Positions 32,574-40,174 of a DNA stretch of 41,538 bases are shown here, piece after piece (within the stretch, counting starts at the first letter, position 1; each line of letters opens with the position of its first letter). The notes below the pieces were generated by a model that was not told where the DNA came from, ran no database searches, and saw only the letters and a program-made list of their open reading frames with translations. Origin of the DNA: CAWBRT01 sp050015355 (lineage in GTDB: Bacteria; Acidobacteriota; Terriglobia; Terriglobales; Acidobacteriaceae); NCBI GenBank assembly GCA_050015355.1, contig JBEKBO010000023.1, forward strand, positions 1-41,538, read 5' to 3'. A program made the translations under genes and the position numbers.

Positions 32574-33533
32574 CTACTTCCCGGTGCTCGCTGCGGATGC
32601 CGACACGTTCGCTGGCGGCTGCTGGCCAACATCGCGAAGCGCCTGGTCCAGAATCGCTTTGAATTCGGGGGTGGGAATAGCGCCTTCGACTTTCTGACCG
32701 TTAACGAATATAAACGGCGTGGCATTCACCCCCAACGATTCGGCTTCCTTGACGGATTTGTCCATGTCCTTCGAGGGCTGCTCTTTGATGCACTGCGCGA
32801 GCACCGCGGTATTCAGGTTGCGCTTGTTGCCAATGTCCGTCGCGATGTGGTCGACAGCCGAAAGCTGGGCTTCCAAGGGCTTCTTCTCGCCACTGATCTG
32901 CCGCCCGTTCGCATGCACGTAGTCGGCAAAATCCCAGAACGCCTCGCCGCTCTGCCGCGCCAGGCAATTCGAGTCAATCGCCGCGCGTCCCGCCCAAGGA
33001 TGTATCTCGAACAGGGGATAATCCTTGTAATACACCTTCACGCGGTCGCCGTAGCTCTTCATCAGAGACAACAGCTCCTCATGCATGCGCGAGCAAAACG
33101 GGCACTGGTAATCGTCATAGACAACCACGGTGACCCTGGCATCCGCGTTGCCCCGCGGAGGCCGCCCCGCCAGATCGATTGTGCTCATCGCCTTCTGATA
33201 GGGATCGACCGACAGGTCCATCTTGTGCATGCTGACCAGTTGCTTGCCATCCTTGGAGACGAGGAATTCGAGCGCACGCTTCCTATCCTCGCTCGCGAGC
33301 GTCACCGTGATGCTGTCGTAGTTTGCAAACTCACTGGGCTTCGGCGAACTGATCGAGATTTGCACATAGGCGGGAATCTTGAATTCCGAGCGCACCGTGC
33401 GCTCCACCCGCCGGTTCAAGTCAGCCGGCCCGGATTGCACGGGGTCCCCAGCAAGCCCGGATTTGGCTTGTTGGGGTGCGGCCGAGCAGCCGAGCCAGGC
33501 GATGGCCAGGAACAACAGAGTTTTTCGCAGCAT
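32574..33533 (-). CDS. DsbA-like thioredoxin-fold lipoprotein
   Basis: Probable periplasmic thiol oxidoreductase. The 319-residue protein starts with a lipoprotein signal (MLRKTLLFLAIAWLGC, Cys16). A ~110-residue N-terminal domain precedes the thioredoxin-like domain, which has the redox motif C144-P-F-C147 (VVVYDDYQCPFCSRMHEEL) and the cis-Pro loop GVNATPFIFVNG. CPFC with two Cys and the long helical insert match the DsbA/DsbG-like family (Thioredoxin_4). The start is chosen at the signal peptide; a longer frame from 33647 is not signal-like. It is co-transcribed with the SurA-like gene, which fits a joint role in folding exported proteins. Confidence 0.9.
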   Translation of the reverse strand: MLRKTLLFLAIAWLGCSAAPQQAKSGLAGDPVQSGPADLNRRVERTVRSEFKIPAYVQISISSPKPSEFANYDSITVTLASEDRKRALEFLVSKDGKQLVSMHKMDLSVDPYQKAMSTIDLAGRPPRGNADARVTVVVYDDYQCPFCSRMHEELLSLMKSYGDRVKVYYKDYPLFEIHPWAGRAAIDSNCLARQSGEAFWDFADYVHANGRQISGEKKPLEAQLSAVDHIATDIGNKRNLNTAVLAQCIKEQPSKDMDKSVKEAESLGVNATPFIFVNGQKVEGAIPTPEFKAILDQALRDVGQQPPANVSASAASTGK

Positions 33534-33703
33534 AAATTTCCCTAGATGTTGACGGATGGTCATGGTTGCGCACGTGGCGGCCGAGACGATGGGTGCATTT
33601 GCCGGGGCAAGCACTCGATTGATTATCGCACGGGAGCTGTCGGGCAACGTTGGAAGCCCGCAGCGTACATATGCGCGCGGCGAAAACCAGCATCACCCAC
33701 GGC

Positions 33704-34579
33704 TCAGGACTGACGGCTGGATGGGCCGGAAAGCGTCTCGACCGGAAGCACGGCATTCATCGAACCGGAGCGGAAGCCCTCCAGGTCGAGCGTTACGAAC
33801 TTGAACCCAAGTTCCTTGAAAATACGGGTGAACTCGGCGGCCATCTCCAAGGTCAAAGCGCGCGCCAGTTCTTCGCGGGCGATCTCGATGCGTGCGATGG
33901 CGCCGTGATGGCGCACCCGCATCTGCCTGAACCCCAGCGCCCGCAATGCGTCCTCGCCTGCTTCGACTTGGCGCAGTGCCTCGGGCGTAACTTCGCGCCC
34001 GTACTCGATGCGCGAGGAAAGGCAGGCCGATGCGGGTTTGTCCCACACGCTCAGCCCGGCCGCTCGAGCTACGTCACGAATATCCTGCTTGGTGAAGCCA
34101 GCCTCCAGCAGCGGGGCAGCGACACCGTGCCGCTTTGCCGCCTGCTGGCCGGGACGATAATCACCTTGATCGTCGAAGTTGATGCCATAAGCGACGGTCT
34201 CGAAGCCGTGCTCGTCGCGATAGCGCTCCACGGCGATGAACAACTCGTCCTTGCAGTGGAAGCACCGCATGGAATCGTTGCGCACGTAGTCGGGCCTCTC
34301 CATCTCCGCCGTGGAAATGATCTCCAGCGGAATTGCGTTTTGCTCGCAAAACGAAATGGCCTCGCGCATTTGCGTGCGGGCGAGGCTGGGCGAGTCGGCC
34401 AGCAGGGCCACCACGCGTCCAGGCGAAACAGCATGAGCGGCCCAGGCCAGGAACGCCGAATCCACGCCCCCGGAATAGGCAACCAGGGTCTTCCCCAACG
34501 AGCGCAGGCTTGCTTCCAGCTTGCGCCACTTGGACTGTAATTCGGCAGGAAGGCTCAGCAGATCTACAGCGGCGGACAT
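33704..34579 (-). CDS. larE: LarE-like ATP-dependent sacrificial sulfur transferase
   Basis: In lactate racemase maturation LarE donates sulfur from its own cysteine to the nickel-pincer cofactor precursor. The 291-residue protein has the PP-loop ATP pyrophosphatase motif SGGVDS (residues 36-41), the RCFHCKDELF segment (about 105-114) and the cysteine segment KPASACLSSR (Cys186), which corresponds to the sacrificial cysteine region. Length matches LarE (about 275). No larA, larB or larC is present in the window, so its target here is uncertain; NPN-cofactor synthesis for another enzyme is possible. Confidence 0.88.
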   Translation of the reverse strand: MSAAVDLLSLPAELQSKWRKLEASLRSLGKTLVAYSGGVDSAFLAWAAHAVSPGRVVALLADSPSLARTQMREAISFCEQNAIPLEIISTAEMERPDYVRNDSMRCFHCKDELFIAVERYRDEHGFETVAYGINFDDQGDYRPGQQAAKRHGVAAPLLEAGFTKQDIRDVARAAGLSVWDKPASACLSSRIEYGREVTPEALRQVEAGEDALRALGFRQMRVRHHGAIARIEIAREELARALTLEMAAEFTRIFKELGFKFVTLDLEGFRSGSMNAVLPVETLSGPSSRQS

Positions 34580-34646
34580 ATATCTATCTTACGACGGCCA
34601 GCATGGTTTCTCCACAAAATCGCGCTGGCACCTGGGTGTGTCGGGG

Positions 34647-34724
34647 GCCCCCGACGAGGCTCGGCTCGTTGGGGTGACATTTGCCGGGGTCCCCGGCAGG
34701 CGCCGTAGTTGCGCTTGGTGGGGC
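34647..34724. repeat. two tandem copies of a GC-rich hairpin repeat
   Basis: Two neighbouring units have the form CGGGG(T/G)CCCCG..., a short arm, then TTGGGGTG or TTGGTGGGG: about 34647-34678 and 34682-34724. A third related copy is at 36316-36356. They lie between larE and ridA. The family looks like a dispersed intergenic palindrome. Confidence 0.6.
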
Positions 34725-34745
34725 AGAGAGACCCGCCAGAGTGGC

Positions 34746-35123
34746 TCATGCCATGGCAATTGCGTCGATTTCAACCAGGCAGTCCTTGGGCAGCCGCGCT
34801 GCCTGGACAGTTGAGCGCGCCGGCGGATTGCTCTTGAAGAACTTGCCGTACATCTCGTTCATGGCCGCAAAGTCGTTCATGTCCTTCAGAAACACTCCAC
34901 AGCGCACGACTTTGTCCAGACCGGAGCCCGCGGCTTTGAGCACCGCCTCAAGGTTTTTCAGAGTGCGTTCGGTCTGCTCGGCTACTCCGCCGGTTACAAG
35001 CTGCTGCGTGGCGGGATCGAGCGGGGTCTGCCCGCTCAGGAAGATAAATCCGTTTGCCTTGATGGCCTGCGAGTAAGGGCCGATGGGCTTGGGTGCATTC
35101 TCGGTGGCAACGACTTCACGCAT
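34746..35123 (-). CDS. ridA: RidA/YjgF-family deaminase
   Basis: Hydrolyses reactive enamine/imine intermediates of amino-acid metabolism. The 125-residue protein contains PIGPYSQAIKANGFIFLSGQ, LEAVLKAAGSGLDKVVRCGVF and PPARSTVQAARLPKDCLVEID. The Arg of PARS and the Glu of VEID are the substrate-binding residues of active RidA. The start MREVVATENAPKP (35123) is chosen because GGAGG lies 5-6 bases upstream; a longer frame from 35267 is not family-like. It forms a cytosolic homotrimer in relatives. It has the same orientation as larE and the downstream dehydrogenase. Confidence 0.94.
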   Translation of the reverse strand: MREVVATENAPKPIGPYSQAIKANGFIFLSGQTPLDPATQQLVTGGVAEQTERTLKNLEAVLKAAGSGLDKVVRCGVFLKDMNDFAAMNEMYGKFFKSNPPARSTVQAARLPKDCLVEIDAIAMA

Positions 35124-35282
35124 TATTCCTCCGTCCGGACCCGGCAGCGCAAAAGCGTAGGTCAGCTCACGTTGCCGGGAGGCGCTCAAGAATTGCGAAG
35201 CATCAAGGTAAGAAAGCGCGCGCCAAATGTCAAAAGCTAACGCCCTGCGAGTCCGGCCACCCGGCAAGCGAAGGGCGTCCGT

Positions 35283-36242
35283 TCAGCCCAGCTTGTTGAT
35301 TGCGCGCAGCGGCTTGCCGTCGAGGAAGGCCCGGATATTCTCCACCGCGCAGCCGTAGATCAGGCGATAGTTCTCCTCGGTGACGTAGCCCAGATGCGGC
35401 GTCAGCAGAAGGTTCTCCAGCTTTCGTAGCGGGTGATCGGCCGGCAGCGGCTCCTGGTCATAAACATCGACGGCCGCGCCGGCGATACGCCGCGTACCCA
35501 GCGCATCGAGCAGAGCCGCCTGGCTCACGATCGGCCCGCGCGAAGTGTTGATCAGGAAAGCGCTGGACTTCATGCGCGCCAGCTCAGAGGCGCCAATCAG
35601 GTTGCGTGTGCGCTCGGAAAGCACCAAGTGGATGGTGACGATGTCGCTGTTCTCGAGCAGCTTCTCCTTGCTGGCGTAGACCGCCCCCGCCTCGGAAGCC
35701 TTCTCCGGCGTGAGGTTCTGGCTCCAAGCCAGCACTTGCATGCCAAACGCCTTGCCCAGGGCGGCCACCCGCGAGCCGAGTTTGCCGAGCCCGAGGACTC
35801 CCAGCGTCTTGCCGGCCACGACGTGCCCAACCGTGGTTTGCCACAGGCCGGAGCGCATGCCGTTTGCCTCGTGCACCAGGTTGCGGGAGAGCGCAAGAAT
35901 CAGTCCCCAGGTAAGCTCCGCGGTAGGCGTCGCCAGCGTCTCGGTGCCAGTCACCAGCACGCCGCGCTCGCTGGCGGCGGCGATATCGATGGAGGCATTA
36001 CGTATGCCCGCGGTGACCAGCAGGCGCAGGTTGGGGAGCTGCTCGAGCAGCGCGCGTGGAAAAGGCGTGCGCTCGCGCATCAGCACTACCGCCTGAAAAG
36101 ATTGCAGGCGGCCGGCAAGTCGCGGCAGATCGACAAGGTTGTCATAGAAAAACTCGGCCTGGGCGCGGGAAGCAAGGCTGTTCCAATCCACCAGGGAGTG
36201 CGCCACCTGCTGGTAGTCATCCAGAATTGCCACTCTAAACAT
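35283..36242 (-). CDS. D-2-hydroxyacid dehydrogenase family protein
   Basis: A 319-residue NAD(P)-dependent dehydrogenase of the D-isomer-specific 2-hydroxyacid family. The NAD-binding motif is VLGLGKLGSRVAALGKAFGM. The catalytic residues are visible as Arg in LINTSRGPIV, Glu in AAVDVYDQEPLP and His in LLTPHLGYVT. The N-terminal catalytic domain (VAILDDYQQVAHSLVDWNSL) is that of the phosphoglycerate dehydrogenase-like group often annotated D-2-hydroxyacid dehydrogenase family. Substrate not determinable. It ends 159 bp upstream of ridA in the same orientation. Confidence 0.92.
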   Translation of the reverse strand: MFRVAILDDYQQVAHSLVDWNSLASRAQAEFFYDNLVDLPRLAGRLQSFQAVVLMRERTPFPRALLEQLPNLRLLVTAGIRNASIDIAAASERGVLVTGTETLATPTAELTWGLILALSRNLVHEANGMRSGLWQTTVGHVVAGKTLGVLGLGKLGSRVAALGKAFGMQVLAWSQNLTPEKASEAGAVYASKEKLLENSDIVTIHLVLSERTRNLIGASELARMKSSAFLINTSRGPIVSQAALLDALGTRRIAGAAVDVYDQEPLPADHPLRKLENLLLTPHLGYVTEENYRLIYGCAVENIRAFLDGKPLRAINKLG

Positions 36243-36315
36243 CGATCATTCCCTCCGCTTGAATTCTACAAGCAGCGTGCCTGCCGGCAAACAGACTGCG
36301 GAAAAACGCGCCGAA

Positions 36316-36356
36316 GCCGGGGTCCCCGCTGCGCGCTGCATTTGCGCGCGGTGGGG
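36316..36356. repeat. third copy of the GC-rich hairpin repeat
   Basis: It shares the head GCCGGGGTCCCCG and the tail GGTGGGG with the copies at 34647-34724. The arms GCGCGC/GCGCGC pair around TGCATTT. It lies upstream of the dehydrogenase gene. Confidence 0.6.
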
Positions 36357-36371
36357 TAGTCAAGCGAGGCG

Positions 36372-36527
36372 CTATTTGATGTAGGCACCCAAAGTCTCTT
36401 GCGCAAGTACTTGGGGAACGAACTGCTGCGCATCGAAGAGGCCCTGGGAGAAGAGGTAGTCCATCCCGGCGCGAAGATATTCGAGCGCGTGATCGCCAAA
36501 CCAGCCAAAGTCGGCAAAGGCGCGTAA
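36372..36527 (-). pseudogene. 3' remnant of an unrecognised gene
   Basis: One minus-strand frame without a start codon reads about 50 protein-like residues (FADFGWFGDHALEYLRAGMD, then YLFSQGLFDAQQFVPQVLAQ) to a TAG at 36372-36374. An in-frame stop lies immediately upstream (36528-36530). The composition (aromatic, alternating hydrophobic) looks like a genuine C-terminus. It breaks off about 20 bp from the selC-like repeat at 36550, so it may be a gene cut by integration. I do not recognise the family. Confidence 0.35.
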
Positions 36528-36549
36528 TTATAGGCGAGCGGAGGGGCGA

Positions 36550-36566
36550 TGGGGGAAGCGTGTGCG
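36550..36566 (-). other. third copy of the selC 3' end (short), putative attachment-site remnant
   Basis: TGGGGGAAGCGTGTGCG matches the 3' end of the tRNA-Sec gene (40175-40191) at 16 of 17 positions, including 13 identical bases in a row. It has the same orientation. It marks the left limit of the HEPN-gene islet. Confidence 0.5.
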
Positions 36567-36682
36567 GTAAGCTGGGCAGCATAGGGGTCGATTCGTTGCA
36601 TCGGGTAAGATTACGAAGTACGGATGCGGTGCAGCACGATGGGTGAAGTAACCCCTTGCTTCTCGTATCGCAGGATGGGATT

Positions 36683-36695
36683 CGGTAATTTACCG
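36683..36695. promoter_or_regulatory. 13-bp palindrome before the HEPN-type gene
   Basis: CGGTAATTTACCG has perfect 6-bp arms around one central base. It ends 2 bp before the ribosome binding site AGGGAG and 17 bp before the start codon, an operator-like position. Confidence 0.4.
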
Positions 36696-36711
36696 TTAGG
36701 GAGTCTTAAGC

Positions 36712-37281
36712 ATGGATACTGCTATTGCCGTTAAGCATGATTCTTCTCAATCGACGCCTACCTTCACTGCTGCGTTTGAGGGTTTTGTGACTGATATTGA
36801 GAGTCTGGGAGAGACCTTACCAACGGTAATGTCTTTTGCGGGAGCATCGGTAAAGAAGGAAAAGGAAACGCTGAAAAACTTTTTGAGCACACGCTGCACA
36901 AAGAGGACTGACAACGGATGGGAGGTGTCCATTGAAGAGTACGATTCCTTCCTGAATATAAAGCGCAGGTTGGAGCGGGCTGCGAAAGCAATGAAGACTA
37001 TCCCGCGAAGCTTCGTAGTAGCACTCGTGAGCCAGTTTGATGCGCTCGTGGGCGGCCTGTTGCGAACAATTTTCTACGTCCGGCCAGAACTTCTCGACTC
37101 CTCCGAGAGGGTCCTTACATTTAAGGAACTAACAGAGTTTGGGTCCGTTGAGAATGCTCGGGAATACGTTGTGGAAAAAGAGGTCGAAGCAGTCATACGG
37201 AACAATTTGATTGGATGGAGAAGAAGTTCAAGGTGTCATTGCGCAAGGATCTTCCCATCTGGCCGACATTCATCGAGCTGA
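36712..37281 (+). CDS. HEPN-type protein, N-terminal part (frameshifted)
   Basis: The first ~165 residues are the N-terminal part of a longer protein whose remainder is encoded from 37215 in another frame. They are mainly helical, with IKRRLERAAKAMKTIPRSFV followed by LVSQFDALVGGLLRTIFYVR, a hydrophobic helix pair typical of HEPN-like domains. After EVEAVIRNN the frame yields a basic, unlike-protein tail (GWRRSSRCHCAR) to the stop. The ATG has AGGGAG 8 bases upstream. Base composition is clearly AT-richer than the neighbouring core genes, which suggests transfer. I recognise no named family. Confidence 0.55.
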   Translation: MDTAIAVKHDSSQSTPTFTAAFEGFVTDIESLGETLPTVMSFAGASVKKEKETLKNFLSTRCTKRTDNGWEVSIEEYDSFLNIKRRLERAAKAMKTIPRSFVVALVSQFDALVGGLLRTIFYVRPELLDSSERVLTFKELTEFGSVENAREYVVEKEVEAVIRNNLIGWRRSSRCHCARIFPSGRHSSS

Positions 37282-37958
37282 CTGAACGGCGGAATCTCTT
37301 CGTACACTGTAATGGTTCCGTCTCCAATCAGTATCTGGCCGTGTGTAAGACTGCGGGGGTCTCCGTCAATGACTGCGCCGTCGGAGTCGAGCTGAATGTC
37401 ACGGCAGAATACTTTCAAAACGCATACGATTGTATCTACGAGCTGGGGTTCAAACTTGCTCATGTGCTTTGGCGCAAGCTAAAAGAAGACGAGCGCAAAA
37501 AAGCTGATAATGCTCTAAACTATTCAACGTTCAGCTTAATCAGAGAGGAAAAATACAAGTTAGCGAAAATCCTGCTCGATTTCGCAGTGGCATTACCAAA
37601 ATTCTCCTCCGATGAAGTTAGACGCATAGCGATTATCAATCGCGCACAAGTTTACAAATGGACTGGAGACGTGAAAGGCGCAGAGTGCATCTTGAGCGCC
37701 GAGGATTGGACTGCGTCTTCCCTGAAATTTCGACTGGCACACGCTGTTCTCCTAGATGACTTTGCAAAAGCGGGAATGCTGATGGAAAAGATAGGAGGCA
37801 ACGATTCTCCGAAAAAGAGGGATTATCAAGAGTGGCCCCTATTTCGCGAATTTCGAAAATCAAATGAGTTCCGTGTCGCCTACGAGGCTGTTTTCAAAGA
37901 ACCATTTGGAAGCATCGAAGACAAACCTGAGATAGATGTTCCGCCGCAGGTTGTGTAG
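37215..37958 (+). CDS. HEPN-type protein, C-terminal part with R-x4-H motif (frameshifted)
   Basis: This frame is open upstream of the ATG as well, reading SHTEQFDWMEKKFKVSLRK, which joins naturally to the N-terminal part at 36712. The junction is about 37187-37205, where a few bases are missing. FIELTERRNLFVHCNGSVSN contains R-N-L-F-V-H, an exact R-[NDH]-x3-H HEPN ribonuclease motif (near 37290-37307). The remaining ~200 residues are helical, with repeat-like pairs. HEPN proteins commonly act as RNases in toxin-antitoxin and phage-defence systems. Activity here is inference, and the frameshift may have silenced it. Confidence 0.55.
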   Translation: MEKKFKVSLRKDLPIWPTFIELTERRNLFVHCNGSVSNQYLAVCKTAGVSVNDCAVGVELNVTAEYFQNAYDCIYELGFKLAHVLWRKLKEDERKKADNALNYSTFSLIREEKYKLAKILLDFAVALPKFSSDEVRRIAIINRAQVYKWTGDVKGAECILSAEDWTASSLKFRLAHAVLLDDFAKAGMLMEKIGGNDSPKKRDYQEWPLFREFRKSNEFRVAYEAVFKEPFGSIEDKPEIDVPPQVV

Positions 37959-37999
37959 AGGGCAATTGCATTACGGCAGGCATGTCATCAAAAATAAAT

Positions 38000-38071
38000 C
38001 GGCGGAAGCGTGTGCGAGTCGAACGCACCTCTGCCCGGGCGATGGGGAAGATCACGGGGAACGGCGCTTAC
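38000..38071 (-). other. selC 3'-end copy (tRNA-Sec fragment), putative attachment site
   Basis: 38001-38029 is identical over 29 bases to the 3' part of the intact tRNA-Sec gene (40176-40204): acceptor 3' strand and complete T arm. The similarity extends downstream of the tRNA end (37985-38000 versus 40160-40175), giving about 41/45 identical bases. Beyond 38029 only loose resemblance to the tRNA-Sec D arm (GTGATC) and acceptor 5' strand (GTAAGCG at 38065-38071) remains, and no anticodon arm is present. It is therefore not a functional tRNA. It is either a displaced 3' end left by integration or a decayed copy. Confidence 0.75.
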
Positions 38072-38819
38072 GCAGAATCGCGGACACTGCCATTGAAACC
38101 GCCAGCCAAACCCTTTTCGGGTACTGTTTGATCTCCCTATGAGCTGTTGCCCCAGGCGGCAAATCCGATTTCACGCGAGAATTGTTCAGGAATGTCAGGG
38201 CTTTGCCGATCTTACGGGTCAGGGCAGCGTTGTCTGCCGCCAGCTCAGTCGCGATCCCCAACAGTCGTTCCGCCTTGTCGAAGCCATTCACAAGAGTAAG
38301 TACTGACACGATCGCAAGCAAGCAACCGGCAGCATTCTCCTTCGCTCGTTTTTCGACATCACCTTCCCCAACCAGCTCATTGATTCGTGCCAAAACCGGA
38401 TTGATGACCCTCTGGTACTCGCCAAAAGCATCGTCGCAGTATTCGCGAACTTCAGCACGACCTGATTCGCACGACCAATCCGCGGTTGCGCCTCTTTGCT
38501 TCAGTTGCGCCACGATGGCCTTGCATGCGGCCGCAGCGTACCACCCGATTGCGGCATGCAGGTGGTAGCGACGCTCACTAGTTTCGGCTTCGCGCATGGC
38601 TTTCAGGTAAGCCGCTTGAGCGGCGCGAAACCTCCCAACACTCGAATGTGCATCACCATCTGCTATCAGTGATTTCCAAGTTTTTTCGCGGACGGCATTC
38701 CTGCGGATTGGTTCAACTGCGTCTTCACCGCCAGCGTGAACCATTGGAGGTGGCTGTTCGACTTTCGTCATTGGCTGAGACCCCTTGATTCCCGCTTCCC
38801 GGGCGTAAACGAGGGCCAT
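38052..38819 (-). CDS. helical-repeat hypothetical protein in selC islet
   Basis: A 255-residue protein that I do not recognise. The central part has TPR-like helices (VGRFRAAQAAYLKAMREAET, HLHAAIGWYAAAACKAIVAQ). A hydrophobic segment (AAGCLLAIVSVLTLVNGF) and a basic C-terminus after a second hydrophobic stretch (VWLAVSMAVSAIL) follow. ATG 38819 is chosen because GAGGAG lies 8 bases upstream; the frame is open further but without a better start. Its last codons lie inside the tRNA-Sec-like repeat at 38000-38071. It is oriented opposite to the radical SAM gene, and the 316 bp between them hold that gene's promoter. Confidence 0.6.
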   Translation of the reverse strand: MALVYAREAGIKGSQPMTKVEQPPPMVHAGGEDAVEPIRRNAVREKTWKSLIADGDAHSSVGRFRAAQAAYLKAMREAETSERRYHLHAAIGWYAAAACKAIVAQLKQRGATADWSCESGRAEVREYCDDAFGEYQRVINPVLARINELVGEGDVEKRAKENAAGCLLAIVSVLTLVNGFDKAERLLGIATELAADNAALTRKIGKALTFLNNSRVKSDLPPGATAHREIKQYPKRVWLAVSMAVSAILRKRRSP

Positions 38820-39054
38820 GCTCACCGCTCCTCTATCGCGCCGGCCTCGGGGCAAGCTGAACAGGAGCTGCCTTGCAGCTCTCAATCGCCCCGAATTGTA
38901 CTGCGCGTGAGCGGTTTTGCAACTCCAAAACTGCATTTGCAAACGAAAGATGGGGCAATGTCGAAGAAATCGCCGCGGTACGATCTCGATTGCCTGACGG
39001 AGCCCCGAATGGCGCGGCGGCACTCTGTTTCCACCAGCGAATGCGGCTTTGGCG

Positions 39055-39082
39055 TTGAAAATTCGCCCATGCGCGGTATAAT
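39055..39082 (+). promoter_or_regulatory. sigma70 promoter of the radical SAM gene
   Basis: TTGAAA (39055-39060) and a perfect TATAAT (39077-39082) are separated by 16 bases. The start of transcription would be about 45 bases before the ATG at 39136. Confidence 0.7.
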
Positions 39083-39135
39083 TCAGCAGAGACACGGCTC
39101 AAAAGAAGATCCTGATTCAGGGGTCGAAATTCGTT

Positions 39136-40143
39136 ATGCGCAAAGTACCCTTCCTTGATTCGCTCCGGATTATCGGCCGGGGCTCACGTAACTGGCCAGC
39201 CGGCCGCCCCATCGTCGTCTCTTTTGAGGTGACGGATGCGTGTAGCTGCTATTGCAAGCATTGCGACCACGGTGGCGCCCGCGACGAGTCTCGCAATCTG
39301 AAGCCTGCGGACTACCGCCGCTATATGGCGGCACTGCAGCCCTGCGTTGTCCAGGTCTCTGGCGGAGAGCCGCTGTTGCGGAGTGACGTGGGGGACATCG
39401 TGCGGAATATCAAGCAGGGTTCGGGCATCCCGTACATCCTCCTGATGTCCAATTGGTCCCACATGACCGAGGAGAAATACCGGGAACTGCACGAAGCGGG
39501 CGTGGATCAGTTCTCCGTCAGCCTGGATTTTCCCGACGAGCGGCATGACGATTTCCGCGGATATCCAGGGTTGTATTCGCACCTTGCCACGCTGGTGCCA
39601 CGCCTGGCCGCGCTGGGATATGACAATATCGTTTTGAACTGCTGCATTACGAGTGTCAATCTCGCGGAGATCAACCGCCTGGCCGACAAAGCGAGAGAGT
39701 GGGGGGTAAACATCTGTTACAGCTCCTACACCGCGCGCCGCACCGGTTGCCGGGATTATTCGCTGACGACGCCCGCCCAACTCGCGCTCCTAAGGCGAGA
39801 GTTTGACCAAGTGGAAATGCGACGTGATGCGACCAACTGGATCGTGAGCTCGCCTTCAACGCTGGACGCAATGCAACGGTTCTTCGAACAGGGCCGGGCA
39901 CCGGGCTGCAAGGCTGGTCATCGTTTCCTGGTGGTGACCAGCGACGGCGCTCTGCAGCCTTGCTCGATGGTCTTTCAGCGCTATTCGCTGGAAGAGCACG
40001 CACGCATGGCCGACGAGTTCACCAAGAACAATAGCTGCGACGAGTGCTATGTCTGTATCCGGGCTAATCTCGACAAGACATTTCCCCAGCTGCTCTGGGA
40101 AAATGTCAGCGGATACCTGTCGGTCAAGGCTCCGGCTCGGTAA
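39136..40143 (+). CDS. radical SAM protein with Cys-rich (SPASM-like) C-terminus
   Basis: A 335-residue radical SAM enzyme. The 4Fe-4S motif C-x3-C-x2-C is at Cys36, Cys40 and Cys43 (DACSCYCKHCDHGG). SGGEPLLR is the SAM-binding GGE motif, and the TIM-barrel strands follow (QFSVSLDFPDERHDDFRG). The C-terminal region carries further cysteines (GCKAGHRF, LQPCSMVFQ, CDECYVCIRANL), as in SPASM/twitch domains that bind auxiliary clusters. Such enzymes modify peptides or cofactors. No precursor peptide gene is obvious next to it, so the substrate is unknown. It has its own strong promoter and ends 32 bp from the 3' end of the tRNA-Sec gene, inside the islet. Confidence 0.88.
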   Translation: MRKVPFLDSLRIIGRGSRNWPAGRPIVVSFEVTDACSCYCKHCDHGGARDESRNLKPADYRRYMAALQPCVVQVSGGEPLLRSDVGDIVRNIKQGSGIPYILLMSNWSHMTEEKYRELHEAGVDQFSVSLDFPDERHDDFRGYPGLYSHLATLVPRLAALGYDNIVLNCCITSVNLAEINRLADKAREWGVNICYSSYTARRTGCRDYSLTTPAQLALLRREFDQVEMRRDATNWIVSSPSTLDAMQRFFEQGRAPGCKAGHRFLVVTSDGALQPCSMVFQRYSLEEHARMADEFTKNNSCDECYVCIRANLDKTFPQLLWENVSGYLSVKAPAR

Positions 40144-40174
40144 GGTTCGAACCGGCAAATCATCGAAAGTAAAA

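Noticed and set aside
38736..39158. 140-codon plus-strand frame upstream of the radical SAM gene
   Set aside because: It contains the radical SAM promoter and overlaps that gene's start in another frame; protein-like features are absent.
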